Positions 24,488-32,803 of a stretch of 54,024 bases of DNA are shown here, piece by piece. The translations under genes were made by a program, and so were the position numbers. This stretch comes from SLJK01 sp964567295. GTDB lineage: Bacteria > Bacillota > Dethiobacteria > DTU022 > UBA8154. The stretch covers positions 1-54,024 of the forward strand of contig CAZMLU010000008.1 of the NCBI GenBank assembly GCA_964567295.1, given 5' to 3'. Positions within the stretch are counted from its first letter, which is position 1, and every line of letters begins with the position of its first letter. Below the pieces are notes generated by a model. That model saw only the letters and a list, made by a program, of their open reading frames with translations, had not been told where the DNA came from and did no database searches.

Positions 24488-26050
24488 TTGTTTCGCAGGA
24501 TATTTATTCTAATGCTAATATCGCTGCTGGTAGTGGGACTGCTTGCTTCCTGCGCTCCTCAACAGGCTGGCAACCCCGCCGCTGAAGGTCAATATGTTAT
24601 CGGGGACACCGGCGGCGATTGGGGTTACCCGACGCCTTTTGCAGCTTATCCCAGGGGACCCGGGTATCTGCGTATGTCTTTTATTTTCGACACCCTGGTC
24701 TGGAAAGATAAAGACGGTTTTAGCAGCGCCCTGGCAGAAGATTGGAATTTTGACCACGAAGACTTGAGCTACACCTTCCGACTGCATGAAGATGTTAAGT
24801 GGCATGACGGAACCTCCTTTTCTGCAGACGATGTGGTTTTTACTTATCAATACCTACAGGAAAAGATGTTTCACTGGGCCGATCTAAGCGGCATTGATAG
24901 GATCGAGAAAATAGATGAGAACCAGGTTAAGATGTACCTGGAAGAACCCGATGCTTCCTTTATCAATAACATCGCCGGGGTAGTGCCGCTCCTGCCGCGC
25001 CATATATGGGAGGAAGTGGAAGAACCGGAGGACTTTACCGGCTCGCAGGCCGTGGTAGGAACGGGCCCCTTCCGGCTGGAAAAATACAAGAGAGAGCAAG
25101 GGATTTACCGCTTCTCCGCTTTTCATGATTATTACCTGGGCGATCCCAAGGTAGAAAATTTGCTGTTTATTAGGGTTAGCGATCCTCAGCAGGCCTTACT
25201 GCGAGGGGATGTAAACTATGCTCAAGTTCAGCCCGAAGCAGTTTCCGCACTTGAAGAAACGGGCTTCGAAGTTGTTAAAGGAACACACGACTGGAGCCTG
25301 AAGCTTATGTTCAACCACCGCGAATCTCCCCTGGACGACGTTGATTTTAGACGAGCTCTTGCCAAGGCTATAAACCTGGATGAACTGGTAGAGAGAGCTT
25401 TGAGAGGTCACGGACTGCCGGGTAGCCCAGGGTTGATTTCGCCGGACAGCAGATGGTTCCACGAGGAACTCCCCCGACACCCATTCGATACCCAAGAAGC
25501 GGTCGAAATTTTAAGAGATTTGGGTTATACCATGGGAAACGGAGATTTAATTGGAAAAGACGGGGAAAAGGTTGCTTTAAAACTTCTGGCTCTTTCCGAC
25601 TATGCCAGGGAAGCTGAAATTGTAGGAGAGCAGTTAAGAAAACTGGGTGTGGAAGTGGAGCTCAGGAGCGCCGAACAGTCTCTGGTGGACTCCAGCATCC
25701 GCAGCTGGGACTTTGACCTGGCTATCACAGGACACGGAGGAATAGGCGGCGACCCGGAGATTCTGAAACGCTTCATGACAGGAGAAGCCTCTCCGCACCT
25801 GAATGCTCGAAGTGAGAACCCCGATCTGCGAGAAAAACTGATGGAGCAAGGCAGAGAGCTGAACCCGGAGAAAAGGGAAAGCCTGGTATCTGATATCCAG
25901 CGCATTTACGCCCAGGACTTGCCTACTTATACGCTGCATTATCCAACATGGTATTTTGTATATAATGGCGATGTAGAGTGGTTTTTTACCCGCGATGGAA
26001 TAGCTTCCGGAATCCCGTTGCCTCTAAATAAAATGGCTCTATTACAATAA
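24488..26050 (+). CDS. Peptide/nickel-type ABC transporter substrate-binding lipoprotein
   Basis: The 520 residues begin with a lipoprotein signal (hydrophobic 5-20, lipobox LLASC, with Cys about 22), so the mature protein is tethered outside the membrane. The rest fits solute-binding family 5 (DppA/OppA/NikA): YTFRLHEDVKWHDGTSFSADDVVFTY is split over about 98-123, followed by GTGPFRL and DFRRALAKAINLDEL. The ligand cannot be read; the family handles peptides, nickel chelates and others. The start is TTG at 24488 behind AAAGGA. It is the first gene of a four-gene transporter operon. Confidence 0.9.
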   Translation: MFRRIFILMLISLLVVGLLASCAPQQAGNPAAEGQYVIGDTGGDWGYPTPFAAYPRGPGYLRMSFIFDTLVWKDKDGFSSALAEDWNFDHEDLSYTFRLHEDVKWHDGTSFSADDVVFTYQYLQEKMFHWADLSGIDRIEKIDENQVKMYLEEPDASFINNIAGVVPLLPRHIWEEVEEPEDFTGSQAVVGTGPFRLEKYKREQGIYRFSAFHDYYLGDPKVENLLFIRVSDPQQALLRGDVNYAQVQPEAVSALEETGFEVVKGTHDWSLKLMFNHRESPLDDVDFRRALAKAINLDELVERALRGHGLPGSPGLISPDSRWFHEELPRHPFDTQEAVEILRDLGYTMGNGDLIGKDGEKVALKLLALSDYAREAEIVGEQLRKLGVEVELRSAEQSLVDSSIRSWDFDLAITGHGGIGGDPEILKRFMTGEASPHLNARSENPDLREKLMEQGRELNPEKRESLVSDIQRIYAQDLPTYTLHYPTWYFVYNGDVEWFFTRDGIASGIPLPLNKMALLQ

Positions 26051-26079
26051 ATGAGTTTTGCAGCGGAGGATATCACGTC

Positions 26080-27066
26080 TTGATGAAGAAACGAATAGCT
26101 GATTATGTATTGGCTTTACTGATTATTCTCACCCTAAACTTCTTACTGCCCCGTCTCATGCCGGGTGAACCTATCACCGCCATTTACGGAGACGCCCTGG
26201 TAGAGATGACCCCGCAGATGGAAGCCCATCTCTTGGAGAGATATGGGCTTGATAGGCCCCTGGTTGAACAATTCGCGGTATACCTGGGAAATCTTTTTCA
26301 AGGAGATTTGGGCTACTCTTACTACTTCCGCGCTCCCGTAACACAAGTGATCAGCGGGGCTCTGCCCTGGACGCTTCTCCTGGCAGGAACTTCCCTGCTC
26401 TTCTCCACCCTGCTGGGAATTATATGGGGTGTGGAAGCGGGATGGAGGCGCGGCAAGAAGTTCGACAGCGCCTCCCTGGTAGGGGCCATGCTCCTTAGCG
26501 GGGTGCCAGGATTCGTGTTGGGCATCATGCTGCTTTTTGTTTTGGGGTTTCACCTGCAATGGTTTCCTATCTCCGGAGGGGCTTCACCTTACCTGGAGTA
26601 TGAGGGTATCAGGGGTGCTGCAGATCTTTTATGGCACTTATTTTTACCCGCCTTAACCCTGACCCTGGTCCAGATTCCGCGCAATTTCTTACTTATGCGT
26701 GGGACCCTCTTGGGAACGAAAGAAAGGCCTTACGTGCTTACAGCCAGAAGCAAGGGCTTAAAAGAACGAATTATCCGCTACCGCCATGCCCTCCGAGGAG
26801 CACTTCCTCCGGTCATCACCCGTATCGGCATGAGCGCCGGTCTGTTATTTACCGGCGTGTTCTTTGTGGAAGTGGTATATGCCTATCCTGGGCTGGGACA
26901 TCTATTCTACCTGGCAATCCAACATCACGATTATCCAACGGTTCACGGCAGCCTGCTGCTTATTACCGTTTGTGTCCTGGTCTTCAATTTTCTGGCCGAC
27001 CTGGCCAGCATAAAGTTGGATCCGAGGTTAAGAGAAAATGCACGTCAATTACTGGAACGAACTTAA
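26080..27066 (+). CDS. ABC transporter permease, DppB/NikB family
   Basis: The 328-residue protein has about six membrane helices, with the DppB-type loop motif (PRLMPGEPITAIYGD near the N-terminus and the EAA-like stretch LTARSKGLKERIIRYRHALR at about 223-242). It forms one half of the membrane channel with the next gene product. The TTG at 26080 (or ATG at 26083) follows GGAGG. Its end overlaps the next gene by 29 bases. Confidence 0.92.
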   Translation: MMKKRIADYVLALLIILTLNFLLPRLMPGEPITAIYGDALVEMTPQMEAHLLERYGLDRPLVEQFAVYLGNLFQGDLGYSYYFRAPVTQVISGALPWTLLLAGTSLLFSTLLGIIWGVEAGWRRGKKFDSASLVGAMLLSGVPGFVLGIMLLFVLGFHLQWFPISGGASPYLEYEGIRGAADLLWHLFLPALTLTLVQIPRNFLLMRGTLLGTKERPYVLTARSKGLKERIIRYRHALRGALPPVITRIGMSAGLLFTGVFFVEVVYAYPGLGHLFYLAIQHHDYPTVHGSLLLITVCVLVFNFLADLASIKLDPRLRENARQLLERT

Positions 27067-27889
27067 AAATGACAGGATGGGGCGCACCGGCCTTTACCTG
27101 GCAGGCGGCCTGGCGGTGGTTGCGCTGGGCGCGTCCTGGATAGCCCCCTATGATCCCTGGGCTTACGTGGCACCCCCTTTGACTTCCCCCGGGTGGGAGC
27201 ACCCCCTGGGAACCAATGAAGTGGGGCAGGACATTTTGAGTGAGTTGATCTACGGAGCCCGCACCACCCTCCTGATAGGAGTATCCTCTGCTATCGCCTC
27301 TTCATTACTGAGCTTGCTGTTGGGGCTTATGGCCGGCCTTTTCAGGGGGACAGCGGAGCGTGTTCTGCTGCGCCTGGTAGATGTCATGCTGGTAGTTCCC
27401 GTGCTGCTGGTAGCACTGCTGGCGGCCGCTTATTTTAAGCCCGGCACTTCCGGCCTAATACTAATGTTCTCCTTGTTATTTTGGCCGCCCGGAGCCCGCA
27501 TCGTGTGGTCCCAGGTTTTATCTTTAAAGGAACAGGGGCACCTCACCGCTGCCCGCCATTTTGGGGCCGGCACCTGGTACCTGATGAGGCGCCACCTGGT
27601 CCCCGAACTTTACCCACTGCTTGCGGTTAATTTCATCCAGATAGTGAGACGTGCAGTATTTATGGAAGCAGGTTTGGCTTTCCTGGGCATATTTGACCCG
27701 TCTCTAAAAAGCTGGGGGCTTATGCTGCATTATGCACGTGATTTTGTGTTCACCGGTGCCTGGGCCTGGTGGCTCTTACCCCCGGCCGCAGCCATTTCAC
27801 TAACCATTATCTCATTTGCCATGCTGGGGTATGCTTTGGAAAGCGCCCTCGACCCTCGCTTAAGGAGGCACGTGCATGCTGAACGTTAG
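27038..27889 (+). CDS. ABC transporter permease, DppC/NikC family
   Basis: The 283-residue protein has six membrane segments and the DppC pattern: an early helix, HPLGTNEVGQDILSELIYGA (about 66-85), and an EAA loop around LTAARHFGAGTWYLMRRHLV (about 169-188). It pairs with the upstream permease. It overlaps both neighbours (29 and 14 bases), which implies translational coupling. Confidence 0.92.
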   Translation: MHVNYWNELKNDRMGRTGLYLAGGLAVVALGASWIAPYDPWAYVAPPLTSPGWEHPLGTNEVGQDILSELIYGARTTLLIGVSSAIASSLLSLLLGLMAGLFRGTAERVLLRLVDVMLVVPVLLVALLAAAYFKPGTSGLILMFSLLFWPPGARIVWSQVLSLKEQGHLTAARHFGAGTWYLMRRHLVPELYPLLAVNFIQIVRRAVFMEAGLAFLGIFDPSLKSWGLMLHYARDFVFTGAWAWWLLPPAAAISLTIISFAMLGYALESALDPRLRRHVHAER

Positions 27890-29771
27890 AAACTTGACAG
27901 TAAAATATCATACAAGCCAGGGCGATCTTCCTGTCCTGGACCGAACCAACCTGAGTGTGAAAAAAGGGGAAAAACTGGGTATCATCGGCGAATCCGGATC
28001 AGGTAAAACATCTCTGGCGCTGGCCTTAACAGGTCTATCAGACGGCTATATCCAAGGCTCGGTCACCTTCAACGAGGAAGAGCTGCTTTTGAAAAGCCGA
28101 GAAGATTGGGAGCAGCTGCGGGGCTCTACTATATCCATAGTGATGCAGCAGGCGGGTGAAATGCTTACGCCTGTAATACCGCTTATCAAGCAGGTCATGG
28201 AGACTTTTTTAAAGCTCTTTCCCCACCAGCATGAAGAAGCCTTGAGAAGAGCCGCGTATATGCTTCAAAGAGTGGGCCTGAAGGAAGACTTATTTTATCG
28301 CTACCCCTATACTCTCAGCGGCGGGGAAGTGCAAAGAGCCCTGCTGGCCATGGCCCTGATCAACGAACCGGAGCTCCTTATCCTGGATGAACCCGTTTCT
28401 TCACTGGATGCCTTGACCAAGGCTGACATTCTGGAACTCTTGGAGGAGGTTACCATTGATTGCACCATGATCGTTATCTCTCACGACCTGCACACGGTGG
28501 GCCGCCTGGCTGATAGGACTGCCGTCCTTTACTGCGGCTCTCTCCTGGAGACGGCCCCTACCGCACAAATTCTGCAGACGCCGCAACACCCTTATACCCG
28601 GGCCCTTGTTCGCTCCTATCCTTCTATCTACGGATTAAAGGAGCTGCAAGGCATAAGAGGCGATTTCCCTTCCCTGGGTGAACGCCCCGGGGGTTGTCCC
28701 TTTCATACTCGCTGTACTCAGGCCCTTGAAGTCTGCAGCAGGGAACATCCGAGACCGGTAGAAAAAAGCCCGGGCTGGTTCCTCTCCTGCCACCGGGGAG
28801 GTGTAATAGAGCTTTTGAGAGGTACGCAAATATCTCAGAGGTATATGCTGGAAAAAAAGAAGGAGCAGGAAAGATACCTGGAAGCGGTACGTGATATAGA
28901 TATCTTCCTCCTTGAAGGAGAAGTATTCGCCCTGGTGGGTGAAAGCGGCTCCGGGAAAAGCACCCTGGGACGCATCCTGGCAGGAGTAGATACGCCTTAT
29001 AAGGGAAAGGTTTACTTCCAGGGGAAAGAGCTGCAAAACCTCTCCCGGGAAGAAAAGAAAGCGGCCAGGCGAGGGCTGCAGATGCTTTTCCAAAATTCGG
29101 GAGAAGCATTGAGCCACCGTATGACGGTATTGGACCTGGTCTCCGAACCCCTGCTTATCCAGGAAATTGGTGACCAGCAGAGCAAGCATGAAGCGGTGCG
29201 CCGCTGCCTGCAGTGGGTACATCTCCCAGGAGACGAGCATTTTCTGAACGAATACCCCCATCACTTAAGCGGCGGGGAGCTGCAAAGGGTGGCCTTGGCG
29301 CGAGCGCTGGTGCTGGAACCCAGAGTTCTCATCGCCGATGAGCCCAGCGCTTCTCTTGATGCCAGCGTCCAGGCCAAGGTCATCAAGCTGTTGCTGAAGC
29401 TGCAGAATGAAAGGGGATTTGCACTTTTTCTTATCACTCACGACCTGGCCATGGCGGCCCGGGCCAGCGACCGCATGGGAGTTATGCATAACGGGGTAAT
29501 TGTGGAAGAGGGCCCTGCTTCCAATATCCTTAGAAACCCCCTCCATCCTTATACACAAAGCCTTGTAGGAGCAGCACCTTCATTGAACGAAGCTCTTAGT
29601 CCTGCGAAAAAGCCTCCCCGGCGCAAAGCAGCGCCGGTTAGTCCCAATGGCAAATCAGCCTGCTCTTATTCCTCGAACTGCGCCCATTCTTGCACAGAAT
29701 GTTTTCATTACATCCCCCCGGTAGTTGATGTCGGTTTCCAGAAAGTTTCCTGTCATCTGTACAACGCCTGA
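27876..29771 (+). CDS. Fused double ATPase (DppD-DppF type) of the ABC transporter
   Basis: Two full ATPase domains share 631 residues. Domain 1 (about 1-265) has GESGSGKTS, LSGGEVQRALL and LLILDEPVSSLDA, and ends with the Opp/Dpp cysteine tail CPFHTRC. Domain 2 (about 315-580) has GESGSGKST, LSGGELQRVAL and VLIADEPSASLDA. Most relatives use two separate genes. The C-terminus adds a cysteine-rich extension (CSYSSNCAHSCTECFHY, about 597-613, and one more Cys near the end), which is unusual and may hold a metal or Fe-S cluster. It would drive uptake of the unknown ligand. Confidence 0.92.
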   Translation: MLNVRNLTVKYHTSQGDLPVLDRTNLSVKKGEKLGIIGESGSGKTSLALALTGLSDGYIQGSVTFNEEELLLKSREDWEQLRGSTISIVMQQAGEMLTPVIPLIKQVMETFLKLFPHQHEEALRRAAYMLQRVGLKEDLFYRYPYTLSGGEVQRALLAMALINEPELLILDEPVSSLDALTKADILELLEEVTIDCTMIVISHDLHTVGRLADRTAVLYCGSLLETAPTAQILQTPQHPYTRALVRSYPSIYGLKELQGIRGDFPSLGERPGGCPFHTRCTQALEVCSREHPRPVEKSPGWFLSCHRGGVIELLRGTQISQRYMLEKKKEQERYLEAVRDIDIFLLEGEVFALVGESGSGKSTLGRILAGVDTPYKGKVYFQGKELQNLSREEKKAARRGLQMLFQNSGEALSHRMTVLDLVSEPLLIQEIGDQQSKHEAVRRCLQWVHLPGDEHFLNEYPHHLSGGELQRVALARALVLEPRVLIADEPSASLDASVQAKVIKLLLKLQNERGFALFLITHDLAMAARASDRMGVMHNGVIVEEGPASNILRNPLHPYTQSLVGAAPSLNEALSPAKKPPRRKAAPVSPNGKSACSYSSNCAHSCTECFHYIPPVVDVGFQKVSCHLYNA

Positions 29772-29856
29772 GAAACGTTTCCTAGAGGAAATATGCAAAA
29801 CACACAGAATAATAAAGAGGAGAAGTTTTAAATTATAAGGCCGGGAGGCTGAGAAA

Positions 29857-30408
29857 ATGGAACCCTTGTATATTATTATTATCGTTGTTGTCCTGGTAGC
29901 CCTCTTTGTCATAGTGGGGTATAACCGCCTGGTTAGTAAGCGCAACATTGTAGATAACGCCTGGTATAACATTGATACTCTGCTGCAAAAGCGCTACGAC
30001 CTTATCCCGAACCTGGTAAACACAGTACAGGGATATGTCAAGCACGAGAAAGAAGTTTTGGAGAACGTCACCAAGGCACGTTCTGCCTGGATGAATGCGG
30101 AAACGGTACAGGAAAATGCCGAAGCAGAAAACATGTTGGGTGGAGCTCTTAAATCCCTCTTCGCCGTAGCAGAAAACTATCCGGAACTCAAGGCCAATGA
30201 GAACTTTAAACTGCTGCAGGAAGAACTCTCCGGGATTGAAAGCAAGATCGCCTACTCCCGCCAACGCTACAATCGCACTGTCATGGCCTACAACACGGCC
30301 ATTCAGCGCTTTCCTACGAATATACTGGCAGGGCTTTTCAATTTTGCCGCACGTGATTACTTCGAGATAGAAGAGGAGGCCCGTGAAGCGGTAAAGGTGG
30401 AATTTTAG
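29857..30408 (+). CDS. lemA: LemA family protein
   Basis: The 183-residue protein has one N-terminal membrane helix (about 3-22) and a long helical domain with LVSKRNIVDNAWYNIDTLLQ, the LemA signature, and KRYDLIPNLVNTVQGY (about 48-63). LemA proteins are membrane-anchored with poorly known function; they are often encoded beside HtpX-type proteases, as here (49-base gap). The ATG follows GGGAGG. Confidence 0.92.
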   Translation: MEPLYIIIIVVVLVALFVIVGYNRLVSKRNIVDNAWYNIDTLLQKRYDLIPNLVNTVQGYVKHEKEVLENVTKARSAWMNAETVQENAEAENMLGGALKSLFAVAENYPELKANENFKLLQEELSGIESKIAYSRQRYNRTVMAYNTAIQRFPTNILAGLFNFAARDYFEIEEEAREAVKVEF

Positions 30409-30456
30409 AAAACCCGGAAGAAATCCTGGGCTCTGCGAAGAGGACGGTGATCGGTT

Positions 30457-31365
30457 ATGATTGTCCCCATTTACGGCCATATAAGAACCAATAGAGTGCG
30501 CACTTTTTTCCTATTTTTCTTTTTTGCCATACTCCTGCTGGGGGTAGGTTATGCAGTAGGGCTCTACATGGGTGATCCCCTGGTAGGGATAACCCTCACT
30601 GCTATCATTGCGGCGATCATCATGCTTATCAGCTATTACGCGGGACAGAATATCGTGACCTCCATGGCCGGGGCCCGGCCCGTTACACAAGAAGAGGAAC
30701 CTTACCTCTACCATACGGTGGAAGGTTTAAGTATTGCAGCCGGTATCCCCACCCCTAAAGCTTACATTATTGAGACCGATGTCCCCAACGCCTTTGCCGC
30801 AGGGCGAAAACCGAAAAAAGCAGTAGTAGCAGTTACCAGGGGGCTCTTAAACAGGCTTGATAGGGTAGAACTGGAAGGGGTCATCGCACACGAGCTTTCG
30901 CATGTGCGCAACTACGATGTCCTTATCGCGACTATGGCCGTAGTGCTGGCCGGCACGATTGTATTCATAAGCGAAATCGCAAGAAGGAGCCTTTTTTACG
31001 GAAGGTTAACAGGACGCCGGGGGGGAGGTCACGGGGGAAAGGGACAGCTGCTGGTGATAATCGTGGTGATTGCCTTAGCCATACTGGCACCCATTTTTGC
31101 CCGTATTCTTCAATTCGCTATATCCAGGGAGAGGGAGTACTTGGCCGATGCCAGTGCCTCTGAACTTACCGGATATCCGGAAGGACTGGCCAGCGCCCTG
31201 GAAAAGATCTCCGGCCAACAGGTCGAACAGGGGCCCCTGAACAAAGAGGCCTTGCAGGGGCTTTTTATTGTTAATCCTGCCCTGAAGGCCAGAGGTTCTG
31301 CTTCCAGTCTCTTCGCCACCCATCCCCCTCTTGAGCAAAGGGTAAAAAGGCTGCGAGAAATGTAA
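30457..31365 (+). CDS. htpX: HtpX-type membrane zinc metalloprotease
   Basis: The 302-residue M48 protease has two N-terminal membrane helices, HELSH (about 145-149) as the zinc site, a second pair of hydrophobic stretches (about 160-175 and 195-215), and REREYLADASASEL with the third zinc ligand Glu. It acts on misfolded membrane proteins. The pair with LemA is a common arrangement. A Gly-rich loop with several basic residues (about 182-194) joins the later helices. Confidence 0.92.
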   Translation: MIVPIYGHIRTNRVRTFFLFFFFAILLLGVGYAVGLYMGDPLVGITLTAIIAAIIMLISYYAGQNIVTSMAGARPVTQEEEPYLYHTVEGLSIAAGIPTPKAYIIETDVPNAFAAGRKPKKAVVAVTRGLLNRLDRVELEGVIAHELSHVRNYDVLIATMAVVLAGTIVFISEIARRSLFYGRLTGRRGGGHGGKGQLLVIIVVIALAILAPIFARILQFAISREREYLADASASELTGYPEGLASALEKISGQQVEQGPLNKEALQGLFIVNPALKARGSASSLFATHPPLEQRVKRLREM

Positions 31366-31373
31366 GGTTCTCT

Positions 31374-32057
31374 TTAAAAAAACATACGCCTAATTGTATC
31401 ATAATTTGCCTTCACGTCGCCTTCGCCGCGGACAGGACCCATATGACCCGGCAACAGCCATTCCACTCCTTCTACTGCAGAAAGTTTTTCCACGCTTTGG
31501 GCCAGGCTCTGCAGGCTGCCGTCGGGGAAGTCGGTTCTGCCGATACTACCTTGAAAAACAGCATCGCCACTGAGCATGGTCTTCTCATCAGGAACAAAAA
31601 AGCTGAGAGAACCGGGAGAGTGTCCCGGAGTGTGCAAAGCATGGATAACATCCTTGTTATTGCCCAACTCCAGCTCTCCTTCCTGCAGATAGATATCTAC
31701 AGAAGGAAGGGTGGCTTTCTGCCCGGTCATCTGTTCAAAAAAGCGGGCCATAGTTTCCATGTGTCCATCTTCCCATTGATGCATGGCCACGGGAACTCCG
31801 TATTTCTCATTAAAAAAAGAGCCTGCCTCGCAGTGATCAGCATGGCTGTGGGTGCATAGGACCAGTTCAACCTGTTCCGGGCTGAAACCGTCTTCTTTCA
31901 TGGAGCCTAATAATGTGTCCAGACAGTTTTCCCTCATTTCATTGCGAATATGTCCTGGATCTATGAGGATTGTTTTTTCGCCTGCGTAGAGGTATGTGTT
32001 ACAATTGTTGCCCCTACCTCTCCAAATATAGGCATAAACCTTTTCCGTTACTTTCAT
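31374..32057 (-). CDS. Metallo-beta-lactamase-fold hydrolase (glyoxalase II-like)
   Basis: The 227-residue protein carries the MBL-fold metal motif HSHADHCEAG (about 71-80), a His in HTPGHSPGS, an Asp in LSGDAVF and a late His in LPGHMGPV. This set binds two metal ions and usually cleaves thioesters or other hydrolysable bonds. The substrate is unknown. It is convergent with htpX, separated by only eight bases, and divergent from the next small gene. Confidence 0.9.
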   Translation of the reverse strand: MKVTEKVYAYIWRGRGNNCNTYLYAGEKTILIDPGHIRNEMRENCLDTLLGSMKEDGFSPEQVELVLCTHSHADHCEAGSFFNEKYGVPVAMHQWEDGHMETMARFFEQMTGQKATLPSVDIYLQEGELELGNNKDVIHALHTPGHSPGSLSFFVPDEKTMLSGDAVFQGSIGRTDFPDGSLQSLAQSVEKLSAVEGVEWLLPGHMGPVRGEGDVKANYDTIRRMFF

Positions 32058-32141
32058 AAATGCTACCTCCTAACCAATAATTAAATAATTTTTTGACCCT
32101 AATTTATAATTATAACATATCCTTAAAGGAGAGGATAGAAG

Positions 32142-32714
32142 ATGGAAAAAATCAAATCTGCTTTCGAGCTGGCCTTGGAAAAAACCGCGTCTGAAAAAAA
32201 CATGGAAGAGCCTGACAAAGAAAAAGAAGAAATCAAAGAGGCAGAAGTAGGAAAATATTTAAAAGCTGCAGCGGTACTGGGACGCTCCTTCCTGCAGGGG
32301 AAAAGCAAGAAGGAGGAGATCCTGGAGGCCTTCGGGCGCTACCCTGATGAAGCGCGCGAAAAAGCAGAGGAAACCTTCCTGGAAGAGATAACAGCCGGAA
32401 TGAACCTGGATAATGCTCCGGAGATCCTGGAGGCTATCACCTCCCTAAAAAAAAATGAAGAGGCTCAAAAAACCTGCTCGGACCTACAGCATTGTTATGA
32501 AAGTTACCGCGCAGAACTGCAAGAGCAATTGAAAGAGTTACAGAAAAACGCTGGCAGTGTCATGCTTCAGATGTTAGAACAGAGGGGTATCAGTGGTTCT
32601 GCTATCAGCGGTTATAACGTAAAGAAGCTGGAACAGTATGAAGAGATCACCTCTCAAATAGAAAAAAAATATATGAATGCCGTAGAAGATTTCAGGTATC
32701 TGCTTCAAAAATGA
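32142..32714 (+). CDS. Uncharacterised charged helical protein
   Basis: I do not recognise this 190-residue protein with certainty. It is very rich in Glu and Lys, has no signal or membrane segment, and is probably mostly helical with coiled-coil potential (about 105-140). Its opening (MEKIKSAFELALEKTA) and size recall short uncharacterised families such as DUF6657 seen in anaerobes. The ATG follows AAAGGAGAGG. It stands alone between divergent and convergent neighbours. Confidence 0.75.
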   Translation: MEKIKSAFELALEKTASEKNMEEPDKEKEEIKEAEVGKYLKAAAVLGRSFLQGKSKKEEILEAFGRYPDEAREKAEETFLEEITAGMNLDNAPEILEAITSLKKNEEAQKTCSDLQHCYESYRAELQEQLKELQKNAGSVMLQMLEQRGISGSAISGYNVKKLEQYEEITSQIEKKYMNAVEDFRYLLQK

Positions 32715-32730
32715 GCTTCTTACGTGCCGG

Positions 32731-32778
32731 CCGGGGAAAGGCAGGGCAAAACATAGCCAACCTGCCCGCCCTTCCCCG
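32731..32778. terminator. Possible bidirectional terminator between convergent genes
   Basis: GGGGAAAGGCAGG (from 32733) can pair imperfectly with CCTGCCCGCCCTTCCCC around an AT-containing loop. It lies between the converging genes at 32714 and 32804. The T-tracts are weak, so this is tentative. Confidence 0.35.
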
Positions 32779-32803
32779 TTCATCCCTCTTTTAGGCTTGG
32801 TGC

